Shown here in pieces: positions 43,828-53,900 of a stretch of 64,000 bases of DNA (the first letter of the stretch is position 1; every line of letters begins with the position of its first letter). Source of the DNA: Pseudomonas peradeniyensis (GTDB lineage: Bacteria; Pseudomonadota; Gammaproteobacteria; Pseudomonadales; Pseudomonadaceae); the NCBI RefSeq assembly GCF_014268935.2, contig NZ_JABWRJ020000001.1:1364001-1428000 (forward strand). Reading direction: 5' to 3'. The notes below the pieces were generated by a model. That model was not told the origin of the DNA. It was given only the letters and a program-made list of their open reading frames with translations, and did no database searches. The translations under genes were made by a program, and so were the position numbers.

Positions 43828-44847
43828 TCAGGCGACCTTGACGATCCAGCCCGCCGGGGCTTCGACGTCACCGCTCTGGATACCGGTCAGCTCGGCGTAG
43901 AGCTTCTGGGTGACCGGGCCGACTTCGGTTTCGCTGTGGAACACGTGCAGCTTGCCGTTGTACTGGATACCGCCGATCGGCGTGATCACCGCAGCGGTGC
44001 CGCAGGCGCCGGCTTCGACGAAACGGTCGAGCTTGTCGATTTCCACGTCGCCTTCGATCACTTTCAGGCCCAGGCGCGATTCGGCCAGTTCCATCAGCGA
44101 CAGGCGGGTGATGCCCGGCAATACCGAGATCGACTTCGGCGTGACGAATTCGTTGTTGGCGGTGATGCCGAAGAAGTTGGCCGAGCCGACTTCCTCGATC
44201 TTCTTGTGGGTCAGCGGATCGAGGTAGATGCAGTCGGCGAAGCCGGCTTTCTTGGCCTCGTAGCCCGGTTGCAGGCTGGCCGCGTAGTTGCCGCCGACCT
44301 TGGCTGCGCCGGTGCCTTGCGGGGCTGCGCGGTCGTAGTCGGAGATCAGGAACTTGTGCGGGGTCATGCCGCCCTTGAAGTACGAACCGACCGGGATGGC
44401 GAAGACCGAGAAGATGAACTCGGGGGCGGTGCGCACGCCGATGTTGTCACCGGTGCCGATCACGAACGGACGCAGGTACAGCGCGCCCTTGCCGTGCGGC
44501 GGAACGAATTTCTCGTTGGCCTTGACCACCTGCTTGCAGGCTTCGATGAACTGTTCGGTCGAGACCCGTGGCATCAGCAGGCGGTCGCAGCTGCGCTGCA
44601 TGCGCGCGGCGTTCTGGTCGGGGCGGAACAGGTTGATCGAACCGTCCTTGCAGCGGTAGGCCTTCAGGCCTTCGAAGCACTGCTGGCCATAGTGCAGGGC
44701 GGTGGAGCCTTCACTGATGTGCAGCACGTTGTCTTCGGTCAGGGTGCCCTTGTCCCACTCGCCGTTACGCCATACGGACAGGTAACGTTTGTCGGTCTTG
44801 ATGTAGTCGAAACCCAGCTTGTCCCAGTTAATGCTTTCGTTACTCAT
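43828..44847 (-). CDS. ilvE: branched-chain amino-acid aminotransferase
   Basis: A 339-residue fold-IV PLP aminotransferase of the longer (class II-like) branched-chain type, interconverting Leu, Ile and Val with their keto acids. Recognisable segments are ALHYGQQCFEGLKAYR near the N-terminus, YLRPFVIGTGDNIGV, the PLP-binding Lys region AAKVGGNYAASL, EEVGSANFFGI and GTAAVITPIGGI. The start is ATG 44847 with GAGGG just upstream. It is monocistronic: its own terminator lies downstream. Confidence 0.95.
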   Translation of the reverse strand: MSNESINWDKLGFDYIKTDKRYLSVWRNGEWDKGTLTEDNVLHISEGSTALHYGQQCFEGLKAYRCKDGSINLFRPDQNAARMQRSCDRLLMPRVSTEQFIEACKQVVKANEKFVPPHGKGALYLRPFVIGTGDNIGVRTAPEFIFSVFAIPVGSYFKGGMTPHKFLISDYDRAAPQGTGAAKVGGNYAASLQPGYEAKKAGFADCIYLDPLTHKKIEEVGSANFFGITANNEFVTPKSISVLPGITRLSLMELAESRLGLKVIEGDVEIDKLDRFVEAGACGTAAVITPIGGIQYNGKLHVFHSETEVGPVTQKLYAELTGIQSGDVEAPAGWIVKVA

Positions 44848-44972
44848 GACACCCTCATTGCTCTGGCCCGAACACGGCGGGCTGCTTTTATATGCGCACC
44901 CCGCCACCATAATACATCCGGCGCGGATCGGGAACGGCCAGTCACACAATCCGCCGGGCGTGTACGTTCGGG

Positions 44973-45215
44973 TCAGTCGCTGTCGCGATGGCGATTACGA
45001 TGAACGAACAGGCCTGAGCCTGTGCAGAGCAGAAATGTCACCCACATGGACCACTCTACATTCAGGTACAGACCCTGAGGCAGGAACCACCAAGCCAACA
45101 CACCTGCGCCAAGCAGAGACAGCCCGGCCCATTTGCGGAGCTTTGCAGCGCGAAGGCTGTGGTGGAGCACGGCTACTACAAGTGTGAGCAGTATCGCGGC
45201 GATGAAGGCGTTCAT
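44973..45215 (-). CDS. small membrane protein of unknown function
   Basis: An 80-residue protein with three hydrophobic segments (AFIAAILLTLVVAVLHH, WAGLSLLGAGVLAWWFL, MWVTFLLCTGSGLFV) and a basic, His/Arg-rich tail (HRNRHRDSD). No recognised family. The start at ATG 45215 places the first helix at the N-terminus; the longer frame to 45293 adds a polar stretch without a ribosome binding site. Base composition is less GC-rich than in neighbouring genes. It could be a real orphan or a recent acquisition. Confidence 0.55.
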   Translation of the reverse strand: MNAFIAAILLTLVVAVLHHSLRAAKLRKWAGLSLLGAGVLAWWFLPQGLYLNVEWSMWVTFLLCTGSGLFVHRNRHRDSD

Positions 45216-45370
45216 GGCTGTGCCTGGATAATCAGCGATTGGCTTAGAATTTACCTTGGCCAGGAACATTGCCGTGCGGGGGGATGTTGCCAAAGATCCC
45301 GGCTTCCGAATGATGTGTAGGAAGATTCTGAAGGTTGTCAGATGCTTAGTCAGACATGTCTTTGCTGAAT

Positions 45371-46951
45371 TCAGCCTAAACGCAGATAGTCCTTCAGAAT
45401 CAGGTTTTCCAGAAAAACGTGGTCATGCGAGACCACCAGCAGCGTCCCCTTGAACTGTCGCAACAACTGCTCCAGCGCCTCGAGCGACGGCAGATCGAGG
45501 TGGTTGTTCGGCTCGTCGAGCAGCAGCAGGTCCAATGGCTGTTCCCGGTACAGCACGGCAGCCAACGCGACCTTGAGCCGCTCGCCGCCACTGAGCAGAG
45601 CACCGGGCAGTGCGATGCGTGCTGCATCAATGCCCAGCTGCGCCAGCCGACGATGCAGTTCATCGCGCTGCAGGCGAGGATTGGCGGCGCGCAGGTGTTC
45701 CAGGGCGCTCTGTTGCGGTTCCAAGCGGCTGCCGTGCTGGTCGAGCAGGGCCACTTCGCCAGTCAGCCGCAGGCTGCCCGCGCGCGGCGCCAGCTCACCG
45801 GCCAGCACCCGCAGCAGGGTGGACTTGCCGCTGCCGTTGTCGCCCACCACCCCCAGTCGCTGGCCCAGGCACAGGCGCAGGTCCAGCGCATCCGTCGTGC
45901 CCCGTGGCAGGCACAAACCCTCCAGGGCCAGCACCTCGCGCCCCGCATGCCGTTGCGGCGTGGGGGCGTGCAGCATGATCGGCACCTCGCGCTCGACCTG
46001 GCGCGCTGCCTGGCGCACCTGTTCGTCCAGCGCCACCTTGGCGTCTTGCTGCTCGCGGCGCTGGCGCCCGGCGGTGGCCTGGCTGCGCTGTTGCTGGCGG
46101 TCGAGCAGAATCTGCGCCTGGTTCGCCTGCCTGGCCTGGCGCCCGGCGCAGGCCTGGTGACGCTCGAGGTTCTCGCGCTGACGTTGCAATGCCTGGGCCT
46201 GGCGTTGACGCTGCTGCTTGAGGCGCAGCAGTTCCTGCGCGGCCAGTTCGGCCTGCGCGGTGCTCTGCTGCCGGTAGAAGGCGAAATCGCCGCCATAGGC
46301 GCGCAAGCCAAGGGGCGACAGTTCGACGATGCGTGTCATGTGCCCGAGCAGTGTCCGGTCGTGGCTGATCACCAGCAGGCCTTTTTCCCAGCCCTGGAGC
46401 ATGTCCAGCAGCATGGCCCTGGCACTGCTGTCCAGGTGGTTGCTTGGCTCGTCGAGGATCAGGTAGTCGGCCTCGCTCAGCCAGGCGCCGAGCAGGGCGA
46501 CGCGCATGGCCTGGCCGCCGCTCAGGCGATTGGCCGGGCAGTGCGGGTCGAGATGACCCAGGCCATGGCGTTGCAACTGGGCCTGCAATCGCGAGCGGAT
46601 GTCCCAGCGATCGCCGACTGCGTCGAAGTCCGCCGGGTCGATGCTGCCGCGTTCGATCCGTTCGAGGGCGCGCAGGGTGCCACCGATCCGGGCCAGGTCA
46701 GCGAGAGTGGCGCTGTTGGCGAGCACCTGCTGGTCGAGATGATGCACCCGGCCATGGCGCAGGCAGTGGCCCTGGCTGGGCTCGCGCAGGCCGGCCAGCA
46801 GCTGCCCGAGCAGGCTTTTGCCAACGCCGTTGCGTCCGACCAGGCCGGTGTGGCGCAGGTCGAAGGATTCGTTGAGGTCGGTGAAAAGTGGCCTGCCATC
46901 GGGCAGGACCAGGGTGACGCTGTCCAGCGTCAGGATCGACGAGTTCGTCAT
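45371..46951 (-). CDS. ABC-F family ATPase (duplicated ABC domains, no membrane part)
   Basis: A 526-residue soluble protein with two ATPase domains. The first has Walker A VGRNGVGKSLLGQL, signature NRLSGGQAMRVAL and Walker B YLILDEPSNHLD; the second has GDNGSGKSTLLRVL, LLSGGERLKVALA and LLLLDEPNNHLD. Between them lies a long charged, Gln/Arg-rich linker (about residues 225-310) typical of ABC-F factors that work on the ribosome E site. Members act in translation or as antibiotic-protection factors; which applies here cannot be told. The start is ATG 46951 with GGAGTTGTGC upstream. Probably monocistronic. Confidence 0.88.
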   Translation of the reverse strand: MTNSSILTLDSVTLVLPDGRPLFTDLNESFDLRHTGLVGRNGVGKSLLGQLLAGLREPSQGHCLRHGRVHHLDQQVLANSATLADLARIGGTLRALERIERGSIDPADFDAVGDRWDIRSRLQAQLQRHGLGHLDPHCPANRLSGGQAMRVALLGAWLSEADYLILDEPSNHLDSSARAMLLDMLQGWEKGLLVISHDRTLLGHMTRIVELSPLGLRAYGGDFAFYRQQSTAQAELAAQELLRLKQQRQRQAQALQRQRENLERHQACAGRQARQANQAQILLDRQQQRSQATAGRQRREQQDAKVALDEQVRQAARQVEREVPIMLHAPTPQRHAGREVLALEGLCLPRGTTDALDLRLCLGQRLGVVGDNGSGKSTLLRVLAGELAPRAGSLRLTGEVALLDQHGSRLEPQQSALEHLRAANPRLQRDELHRRLAQLGIDAARIALPGALLSGGERLKVALAAVLYREQPLDLLLLDEPNNHLDLPSLEALEQLLRQFKGTLLVVSHDHVFLENLILKDYLRLG

Positions 46952-47168
46952 GCACAACTCCACTCATGCCGCGACATCCCCGGTGTGAACCGGAGGCTGA
47001 AGACTGGCCGTCAGACTGACGGCGGCATCAATGGCGCATTGGACGAATACCTCGTGGTGTGGAATGGGTGCAAGACTAGTCCAGCAACGCGTTGGAAGGC
47101 AACGTTTTCGCCTATGCGCGTCGTCAGCACATGCGCAATCCCTTGTAGGAGCGCAGGGCTTGAAGGGC

Positions 47169-47519
47169 TCAGCGCAAGCGCCGGTTCCAGTCGCCGCCAT
47201 GATCGCGCCAGCAGGCTTCTTCGCTGTCGAAGCGCACATGCCAGGCCACATGGTCCAGCTCGATCCCCGCGTCGCTCAGCGCTTGGGCGGTCAACGCGAT
47301 CATCCGCGCCTTGTCCGCGCCGGCCAGGGCCCGGGCCTTGTCGGTGTCGTCGGTGAACACCCAGGTGATGCGCAGGCTGGCGGGGAAGTCGTCGAGGTCC
47401 ACCTGGTGGGTGAGCCAGGCGAAACCGACGATCTCGCCCTGGGCGGTGGCGCAGGCCTCGGTCAGGCAGGCGACCATCTCCCGCTCCAGGCGCGCCAGGG
47501 CACGCTTGCCGCCGGCCAT
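47169..47519 (-). CDS. conserved hypothetical protein, 116 residues
   Basis: A small soluble protein with a mixed alpha/beta pattern (REMVACLTEACATAQGEIVG, FPASLRITWVFTDDTD, AGIELDHVAWHVRFDSE). I do not recognise a named family. Its ATG at 47519 overlaps by one base the stop of the glyoxalase-fold gene upstream, so the two form a coupled pair. No signal peptide or membrane helix is seen. Confidence 0.7.
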   Translation of the reverse strand: MAGGKRALARLEREMVACLTEACATAQGEIVGFAWLTHQVDLDDFPASLRITWVFTDDTDKARALAGADKARMIALTAQALSDAGIELDHVAWHVRFDSEEACWRDHGGDWNRRLR

Positions 47520-47887
47520 CAGACGTTGTCGATCTGCTGGCAGAAGCGCAGGCGGTTGCCGAACGGGTCGGCCACCTGCATCTCCAGGCCCCAGTCGACT
47601 GCCTCGGCCTGTGGGCGCGCATAGCCGTAGCGCTTGGCTAGCAGTTCGCGCTCCAGGGCCTTGAGGTCCTCGACCCGGGCGAACACCGCCGCGCCCGGCG
47701 TGGCGTCGCCGTGGTGCTCGGACAGGTGCAGGATCAGGCCGTCGCGGTGGACCTGCATGTACAGCGGCAGGTCCGGGGCGAAGCGGTGTTCCCAGTCGAG
47801 CTGGAAACCGAGGAAGTCGAGGTAGAACTCCCGGGCCTTGTCGACCGAGAAGATCCGCAGGATCGGAATGGCGGGGGCGAATTGCAT
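47519..47887 (-). CDS. glyoxalase / bleomycin-resistance (VOC) family protein
   Basis: A 122-residue vicinal-oxygen-chelate fold protein. It opens IPILRIFSVDKAREFYLDFL, followed by LYMQVHRDGLILHLSEHHGD and ends with MQVADPFGNRLRFCQ, the usual layout of bleomycin-resistance-like dioxygenase-fold proteins. Probable metal ligands are the His in LHLSEHHG and a late Glu. The substrate is unknown. First of a two-gene unit with the 116-residue protein, and divergent from ureD. Confidence 0.85.
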   Translation of the reverse strand: MQFAPAIPILRIFSVDKAREFYLDFLGFQLDWEHRFAPDLPLYMQVHRDGLILHLSEHHGDATPGAAVFARVEDLKALERELLAKRYGYARPQAEAVDWGLEMQVADPFGNRLRFCQQIDNV

Positions 47888-48171
47888 GGGGGCGTCCTTG
47901 GCTCGAAAAAGGGCAGGGTGGTCACTTTAGCGCACTTCGCCATCGAGGCTGGCACCCGAATTGCGCGCCCGGGCGCAGCCGCTCTGGGCCGTAGCCTTGC
48001 GGCATGACTGGCGGTCCGAAAGTTTCATCATCGTTCATCTGCGCAGTTGGCCCGCTCCCTGCTATATCCCCTCAGCGAATATTGATCGAGTGGTCAGCCC
48101 GGAATGCCCGCAAGCACCCCGCGCTTGACCCTCAATCCGGCCACCAGGCCACGGATTTCAGGGGTTCCAGG

Positions 48172-49005
48172 ATGTCGTTGGCGCAACAGATCGACCCACC
48201 GCAGGCAGACCCGGGCTGGAGCGCCCATCTGCAGTTGCGCTTCGTCCAGCGCGAGGGCGTGACCCGCCTTGGTGCGCGTCGTCATGTCGGACCTCTTTTG
48301 GTGCAGCGGCCGTTCTACCCGGAGGGCGCGCCGTGCCATGTCTATGTGCTGCACCCGCCCGGCGGGATCGTTGCCGGTGACCGCCTGGAGCTGGACATCC
48401 ACCTGGAGAGCGGCAGCCACGCCTTGCTGACCATGCCCGGCGCCAGCAAGTTCTACCGCAGCATCGGCCCCACCGCGCGCCTGGCCCAGCGCTTTCACCT
48501 CGCCGCCGGCAGCACCCTGGAGTGGTTGCCCCAGGACAGCATTTTTTTCAACGGTGCCCGGGCCTGCCTGGACAGCCGTTTCACCCTCGAGCCCGGTGCC
48601 CGCCTGCTGGCCTGGGAGACGCTGTGCCTGGGCCGGCCGGTGATGAGCGAACGCTTCGAGCAGGGCGCCCTGGATAGCCGATTGCGCATCGAACTGCCCG
48701 GTGAGCCCGGCCTGCACGAGCGCCTGCGCATCGAAGGCGGGCACCTGGACAAACTGGCCGGGCATCCACTGATCGCCACGTTCTGCGCCGCGCCGGCCGA
48801 CCAGGCGCTGCTCGACCAGGTGCGCCAGGCCCTCGACGAACTGGCCACGCCCGCCGGCGCGACCTTGCTCGGCCCGCTGCTGGTGATCCGCCTGCTCGAC
48901 CATGACAACCAACACCTGCAACGCAACCTGCAGCGCCTCTGGCACCTGCTGCGCCCGGCCGTGCTCGGCCTGGCGCCGTGCCCGCCGCGCATCTGGGCCA
49001 CCTGA
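48172..49005 (+). CDS. ureD: urease accessory protein UreD
   Basis: A 277-residue chaperone that binds apo-urease and recruits UreF and UreG for nickel insertion. Conserved segments: [51 protein letters not shown] and [14 protein letters not shown]. The start at ATG 48172 (AGGGG upstream) gives the family length; the frame to 48004 adds unrelated residues. It opens the ure operon; ureA follows after 11 bases. About 280 bases separate it from the divergent VOC gene and should contain the operon promoter. Confidence 0.95.
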   Translation: MSLAQQIDPPQADPGWSAHLQLRFVQREGVTRLGARRHVGPLLVQRPFYPEGAPCHVYVLHPPGGIVAGDRLELDIHLESGSHALLTMPGASKFYRSIGPTARLAQRFHLAAGSTLEWLPQDSIFFNGARACLDSRFTLEPGARLLAWETLCLGRPVMSERFEQGALDSRLRIELPGEPGLHERLRIEGGHLDKLAGHPLIATFCAAPADQALLDQVRQALDELATPAGATLLGPLLVIRLLDHDNQHLQRNLQRLWHLLRPAVLGLAPCPPRIWAT

Positions 49006-49016
49006 AGAGAGCCGCC

Positions 49017-49319
49017 ATGGAGCTGACCCCGCGAGAGAAAGACAAACTGCTGCTGTTCACCGCCGCCTTGCTGGCCGAACGGCGCCTGGCCCGTGGCCTG
49101 AAGCTCAACTACCCGGAAGCGGTGGCGCTGATCAGCGCCGCGGTGCTCGAAGGCGCCCGCGATGGCCGCACGGTGGCCGAGCTGATGAGCCTGGGCCGCG
49201 AGGTGCTGGTGCGCGAGCAGGTCATGGCCGGCGTGCCGGAGATGCTGCACGACGTCCAGGTCGAGGCGACCTTCCCCGACGGCACCAAGCTGGTGACCGT
49301 GCATGAACCCATCGTTTGA
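49017..49319 (+). CDS. ureA: urease gamma subunit
   Basis: A 100-residue structural subunit: [20 protein letters not shown] at the start, [20 protein letters not shown], and [13 protein letters not shown] at the end, all standard for UreA. The start is ATG 49017 with AAGAG upstream. It assembles with UreB and UreC into the (abc)3 urease. ureB begins 10 bases further on. Confidence 0.97.
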   Translation: MELTPREKDKLLLFTAALLAERRLARGLKLNYPEAVALISAAVLEGARDGRTVAELMSLGREVLVREQVMAGVPEMLHDVQVEATFPDGTKLVTVHEPIV

Positions 49320-49329
49320 GGAGGCCGGC

Positions 49330-49647
49330 ATGATCCCCGGAGAAGTCCAGGTCGCCGCTGGCGACATCGAGCTCAACGTCGGCCGCCAGACCCTCAGCGT
49401 CAGCGTGGCCAACCATGGCGACCGCCCGGTGCAGGTGGGCTCGCACTACCACTTCCACGAAGTCAACGACGCCCTGGTGTTCGAGCGCGAGCCGACCCGT
49501 GGCTTTCGCCTGGACATTCCGGCCGGCACCGCGGTGCGCTTCGAGCCGGGGCAGGCGCGCACCGTGCAACTGGTGGCCTATGCCGGCAAGCGCGAGGTGT
49601 ACGGCTTCCAGGGCAAGGTGATGAGCGCGCTGGAGGGCAGGGCATGA
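49330..49647 (+). CDS. ureB: urease beta subunit
   Basis: A 105-residue structural subunit beginning [19 protein letters not shown], with [18 protein letters not shown] and [16 protein letters not shown], as in all UreB proteins. ATG 49330 has a strong GAGGAGG upstream and gives the standard N-terminus; the frame beginning 27 bases earlier overlaps ureA. Its stop overlaps the ureC start (ATGA). Confidence 0.97.
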   Translation: MIPGEVQVAAGDIELNVGRQTLSVSVANHGDRPVQVGSHYHFHEVNDALVFEREPTRGFRLDIPAGTAVRFEPGQARTVQLVAYAGKREVYGFQGKVMSALEGRA

Positions 49648-51347
49648 GCCGCATTTCCCGCCAGGCCTACGCCGACATGTTCGGGCCCACCGTCGGCGAC
49701 CGTGTGCGCCTGGCCGACACCGCGCTGTGGGTGGAGGTGGAGAAGGACTTCACGATCTACGGCGAGGAGGTCAAGTTCGGTGGTGGCAAGGTGATCCGTG
49801 ATGGCATGGGCCAGGGGCAGATGCTCGCGGCCGAGGCCATGGACCTGGTGCTGACCAACGCGCTGATCATCGACCACTGGGGCATCGTCAAGGCCGATAT
49901 CGGCGTCAAGCACGGGCGTATTGCCGCCATCGGCAAAGCCGGCAACCCCGATGTGCAGCCCGGCGTCACGGTGCCGGTGGGGCCGGGCACCGAGGTGATC
50001 GCCGCCGAAGGCAAGATCGTCACCGCCGGCGGCATCGACTCGCATATCCACTTCATCTGCCCGCAGCAGGTGGAGGAGGCGCTGACCAGCGGCGTGACCA
50101 CCTTCATCGGCGGTGGCACCGGCCCCGCCACCGGCACCAACGCCACTACTTGCACCCCCGGCCCCTGGTACCTGGCGCGCATGCTTCAGGCCGCCGACTG
50201 CCTGCCGATCAACATCGGCCTGCTGGGCAAGGGCAACGCCTCGCGGCCCGAGGCCCTGCGCGAGCAGATCGCCGCCGGCGCCGTGGGCCTAAAGCTGCAC
50301 GAAGACTGGGGCTCGACGCCCGCCGCCATCGACTGCTGCCTGGGGGTGGCCGAGGAGATGGACATCCAGGTGGCGATCCACACCGACACCCTCAACGAGT
50401 CGGGCTGCATCGAAGACACCCTGGCCGCCATCGGCGAGCGCACCATCCATACCTTCCACACCGAAGGGGCGGGCGGCGGCCACGCGCCGGACATCATCCG
50501 CGCGGCGGGGCAGGCCAACGTGCTGCCGTCCTCGACCAACCCGACGCTGCCCTACACCGTGAACACGGTGGACGAGCACCTGGACATGCTCATGGTCTGC
50601 CACCACCTGGACCCGAGCATTGCCGAGGACGTGGCCTTCGCCGAGTCGCGCATCCGCTGCGAGACCATCGCCGCCGAGGATATCCTCCACGACATGGGTG
50701 CCTTCGCCATGACCTCGTCCGATTCCCAGGCCATGGGCCGGGTCGGCGAGGTGGTGCTGCGCACCTGGCAGGTGGCGCACCAGATGAAGCTGCGCCGTGG
50801 CCCGCTGGCGCCGGACGGCGCCTACAGCGACAACTTCCGGGTCAAGCGCTACATCGCCAAGTACACCATCAACCCGGCGCTGACCCATGGCATCGCCCAC
50901 GAAGTCGGTTCGGTGGAGGTGGGCAAGCTGGCCGACCTGGTGCTGTGGGCGCCGGCGTTCTTTGCGGTCAAGCCGGCCCTGGTGCTCAAGGGCGGGATGA
51001 TCGCCACGGCGCCGATGGGCGATATCAACGGCTCGATCCCGACCCCGCAACCGGTGCACTACCGGCCAATGTTCGGCGCCCTGGGCGCGGCGCGGCATGC
51101 CACGCGCATGACCTTCCTGCCCCAGGCCGCCGTGGACCGTGGCCTGCCCCACGAGCTGAAGCTGCAGAGCCTGATCGGCGTGGCCCATGGCTGCCGGCGG
51201 GTGCGCAAGGCCGACATGGTCCACAACACCCTGCAACCGCTGATCGAGGTCGATGCCCAGACCTACCAGGTGCGCGCCGATGGCGAGCTGCTGGTGTGCG
51301 AGCCGGCCCACGAGCTGCCGCTGGCGCAGCGCTATTTCCTGTTCTGA
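49644..51347 (+). CDS. ureC: urease alpha (catalytic) subunit
   Basis: A 567-residue nickel amidohydrolase splitting urea into ammonia and carbamate. All active-site parts are present: [12 protein letters not shown] (two His ligands), [12 protein letters not shown] with the carbamylated Lys, [11 protein letters not shown] and [14 protein letters not shown] (His ligands), MVCHHLDP on the mobile flap, and [11 protein letters not shown] with the Asp ligand. The length is standard. It overlaps ureB by 4 bases and is followed by ureE after 10. Confidence 0.98.
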   Translation: MSRISRQAYADMFGPTVGDRVRLADTALWVEVEKDFTIYGEEVKFGGGKVIRDGMGQGQMLAAEAMDLVLTNALIIDHWGIVKADIGVKHGRIAAIGKAGNPDVQPGVTVPVGPGTEVIAAEGKIVTAGGIDSHIHFICPQQVEEALTSGVTTFIGGGTGPATGTNATTCTPGPWYLARMLQAADCLPINIGLLGKGNASRPEALREQIAAGAVGLKLHEDWGSTPAAIDCCLGVAEEMDIQVAIHTDTLNESGCIEDTLAAIGERTIHTFHTEGAGGGHAPDIIRAAGQANVLPSSTNPTLPYTVNTVDEHLDMLMVCHHLDPSIAEDVAFAESRIRCETIAAEDILHDMGAFAMTSSDSQAMGRVGEVVLRTWQVAHQMKLRRGPLAPDGAYSDNFRVKRYIAKYTINPALTHGIAHEVGSVEVGKLADLVLWAPAFFAVKPALVLKGGMIATAPMGDINGSIPTPQPVHYRPMFGALGAARHATRMTFLPQAAVDRGLPHELKLQSLIGVAHGCRRVRKADMVHNTLQPLIEVDAQTYQVRADGELLVCEPAHELPLAQRYFLF

Positions 51348-51357
51348 AGGAGCGAAC

Positions 51358-51843
51358 ATGATTGTCCTCACCCGTCGCATCACCCAGGCCGAGGCCATCA
51401 CCGGCACGGTCACACTCGATGTCGACAGCCGCATCAAGAGCCGCCTGCGGGTCACCCTCGACGATGGCCGCGAGGCCGGGTTGCTGCTCGAGCGCGGCCA
51501 TCTGCTGCGTGGCGGCGAATTGCTGGGCGACGCCGAAGGCACCCAGGTGATCCAGGTACTGGCCGCGCCGGAGGCGGTGTCCACGGTGCGTTGCGCCGAC
51601 CCGCACCTGCTGGCCCGCGCCGCCTACCACCTGGGCAACCGCCATGTGCCGCTGCAGATCGAGCCGGGCCTGCTGCGCTACCAGCACGACCATGTGCTCG
51701 ACGACATGCTGCGCGGCCTGGAGCTGGAGGTGGTCGCCGAACAGGCGCCGTTCGAGCCCGAGGCCGGTGCCTACCAGAGCGCACCCCACGGCCATTCCCA
51801 TGGCCACGACCATCCGTTCGTACGCCTGCCAGCCCATTCCTGA
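51358..51843 (+). CDS. ureE: urease accessory nickel chaperone UreE
   Basis: A 161-residue nickel metallochaperone. The N-terminal domain has DGREAGLLLERGHLLRGGEL, the C-terminal metal domain has AAYHLGNRHVPLQIEPG and YQHDHVLDDMLRGLELEV, and the tail is His-rich (SAPHGHSHGHDHPF). It delivers nickel to the UreDFG-urease complex. The start is ATG 51358 with AAGGAGCG upstream. Confidence 0.95.
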   Translation: MIVLTRRITQAEAITGTVTLDVDSRIKSRLRVTLDDGREAGLLLERGHLLRGGELLGDAEGTQVIQVLAAPEAVSTVRCADPHLLARAAYHLGNRHVPLQIEPGLLRYQHDHVLDDMLRGLELEVVAEQAPFEPEAGAYQSAPHGHSHGHDHPFVRLPAHS

Positions 51844-51862
51844 CCTCACCCTGGAGCCCACA

Positions 51863-52408
51863 ATGAAAAAGACTTTCGCCCTGGTACTGCTGATGGTGGC
51901 CCTGCCGGCCTTCGCCCACCCCGGCCACGATGCCAACCCGCTGCAAGACGGCCTGCTGCATCCGCTGACCGGCCTCGATCACCTGCTGATGCTGCTCGGC
52001 ACCGGCGTGCTCGCCGCCCTGACCCGACGCAACCTGACCCTGCCGCTGGCGACCCTGGCGGCGATGTTCGGCGGCGCGGTGTGCGGACACCTGTTCGGCG
52101 ACGTGGTCGGCATGGAGCAGATGATCCTCGGCTCGCTGCTGGTGGCCGCCGCCGCCATGCTGCTACCGAGCCGCCAGTGGCTGCTGTCGCTGATCATGCC
52201 GGTGTTCGCCTTGTTCCACGGCTGGGCCCATGGCGTGGAAGCCACGCCCAGCGCGTTCTGGCAGTTCAGCGCCGGCTTCGTCACGGTCAGCGGCCTGCTG
52301 CTGGCGGTAGGCTTCGGTGTCGGTTGCCTGCTGCGCCGCCATGCCGGCCTGCAGAAAGCCTTTGGCGGCGGCCTGCTGGCCGGAGCCGCGCTGGTGCTGG
52401 CCGGCTGA
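51863..52408 (+). CDS. ureJ: HupE/UreJ family nickel permease
   Basis: A 181-residue membrane protein with an N-terminal signal-like segment (KKTFALVLLMVALPAFAH), the mature start HPGHDANP, and five further helices. The metal-coordinating motifs HPLTGLDHLLMLLGTGVL and FALFHGWAHGVEA are those of HupE/UreJ nickel and cobalt transporters. It supplies nickel for urease. Located between ureE and ureF; its stop overlaps the ureF start (TGATG). Confidence 0.9.
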   Translation: MKKTFALVLLMVALPAFAHPGHDANPLQDGLLHPLTGLDHLLMLLGTGVLAALTRRNLTLPLATLAAMFGGAVCGHLFGDVVGMEQMILGSLLVAAAAMLLPSRQWLLSLIMPVFALFHGWAHGVEATPSAFWQFSAGFVTVSGLLLAVGFGVGCLLRRHAGLQKAFGGGLLAGAALVLAG

Positions 52409-53082
52409 TGAACAGCGACCTGGCGCTGCTGCGCCTGCTGCAGCTGGCCAGCCCCGGCCTGCCCGTGGGCGGCTTCACCTACTCGCAAGGCCTGGAGTGG
52501 GCCGTGGAAGCCGGCTGGGTGACGGACGCCAAGGGCTTCGCCGCCTGGCAGCGCGAGCAGATGCACGACACCCTCGGCCATCTCGACTGGCCGCTGCTGG
52601 CGCGCCTCTACCGGGCTTGCCAGGAGGACGATGCCGAGGCCTTCGCCCACTGGAGCATGTTCCTGCTGGCCAACCGCGAGACCGCCGAGTTGCGCCTCGA
52701 GGAGCGCCAGCGCGGCAGCGCCCTGGCGCGTCTGCTCGATGGCTGGCAGCTGGCGCAGGCTCCGGCCTGGCGCGCCAGCCTCGAACTCAGCCAGCTGGGC
52801 GGCATGGCCTGGCTCGGCGCGCACTGGTCGATCCCGCTGCGCCAGCTCGCCCTGGGCCATGGCTTTGCCTGGCTGGAAGGCGCGGTGATGGCGGGGGTGA
52901 AGCTGGTGCCGTTCGGCCAGCAAGCCGCACAGACCTTGCTGCGCGACCTGGGCGAGGCGCTGCCCGCCGTGCTCGATCATGCCCTGGCGCTCGACGACGA
53001 CCAGCTCGGCGGCGGCCTGCCGCTGCTGGCCATTGCCTCATCGCGTCACGAAACCCAATACACCCGTTTGTTCCGTTCCTGA
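52408..53082 (+). CDS. ureF: urease accessory protein UreF
   Basis: A 224-residue accessory protein acting as gate or GAP-like factor for UreG in the UreDFG complex. It starts LLRLLQLASPGLPVGGFTYS followed by QGLEWAVEAGWV, and ends with SRHETQYTRLFRS, all typical. The ATG at 52408 shares its first base with the ureJ stop. ureG follows after 11 bases. Confidence 0.95.
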   Translation: MNSDLALLRLLQLASPGLPVGGFTYSQGLEWAVEAGWVTDAKGFAAWQREQMHDTLGHLDWPLLARLYRACQEDDAEAFAHWSMFLLANRETAELRLEERQRGSALARLLDGWQLAQAPAWRASLELSQLGGMAWLGAHWSIPLRQLALGHGFAWLEGAVMAGVKLVPFGQQAAQTLLRDLGEALPAVLDHALALDDDQLGGGLPLLAIASSRHETQYTRLFRS

Positions 53083-53093
53083 GGACTGCCTAG

Positions 53094-53735
53094 ATGGAAA
53101 ACTACCAGCAACCCCTGCGCGTCGGAGTCGGCGGCCCGGTCGGGTCCGGCAAGACCGCGCTGCTCGAGTGTCTGTGCAAGGCCATGCGCGACCACTATCA
53201 GATCGCCGTGGTGACCAACGACATCTACACCAAGGAAGACCAGCGCATCCTCACCGAGGCCGGGGCCCTGGCGCCCGAGCGCATCGTTGGCGTCGAGACC
53301 GGCGGCTGCCCGCACACCGCCATCCGCGAGGACGCCTCGATGAACCTGGCCGCCGTCGAAGCACTGGCGCGCCGGTTCGGCAACCTCGAAGTGATCTTCG
53401 TCGAGAGTGGCGGCGACAACCTCAGCGCCACCTTCAGCCCGGAGCTGGCCGACCTGACCATCTACGTTATCGACGTCGCCGAGGGCGAGAAGATCCCGCG
53501 CAAGGGCGGGCCGGGGATCACCAAGTCGGACTTCCTGGTGATCAACAAGACCGACCTGGCGCCCTATGTCGGCGCTTCGCTGGAGGTGATGGAGCGAGAT
53601 ACCCGACGCATGCGCCCGGAGCGGCCATGGACGTTCAGCAACCTGAAGAAGGGCGAGGGGTTGCAGGCGGTGATCGACTTCATCGTCGAACGAGGGATGC
53701 TGGGGGAAAGAGGTTGTAGGGGTAACGAAGTATGA
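53094..53735 (+). CDS. ureG: urease accessory GTPase UreG
   Basis: A 213-residue SIMIBI-class GTPase that powers nickel insertion into urease. Walker A is [16 protein letters not shown], followed by [29 protein letters not shown] with the nickel-binding Cys-Pro-His, and [12 protein letters not shown] for guanine recognition. The C-terminus has a few extra residues (ERGCRGNEV) past the usual end, probably from loss of the original stop. Last gene of the ure operon. Confidence 0.96.
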   Translation: MENYQQPLRVGVGGPVGSGKTALLECLCKAMRDHYQIAVVTNDIYTKEDQRILTEAGALAPERIVGVETGGCPHTAIREDASMNLAAVEALARRFGNLEVIFVESGGDNLSATFSPELADLTIYVIDVAEGEKIPRKGGPGITKSDFLVINKTDLAPYVGASLEVMERDTRRMRPERPWTFSNLKKGEGLQAVIDFIVERGMLGERGCRGNEV

Positions 53736-53789
53736 GTCATCTACTCGGCTGATTTCCTACGGTTCTGAAGTGTGTTTCAGGCGGCGGAG

Positions 53790-53809
53790 TGGGCTTTTCC
53801 TAAAGCCCA
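53790..53809 (+). terminator. hairpin downstream of the ure operon
   Basis: An 8-bp stem TGGGCTTT/AAAGCCCA with loop TCCT lies 55 bases past ureG. There is no T tract, so termination here is only likely by position. Confidence 0.35.
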
Positions 53810-53900
53810 GTGGCTCGGCTGACAGATAAAGTCTGTCGGGCTGCAGGGGAAAGAATTCGCCGGCGGTAAATGAAACCAAGACTCACTGAAAGGACACCGT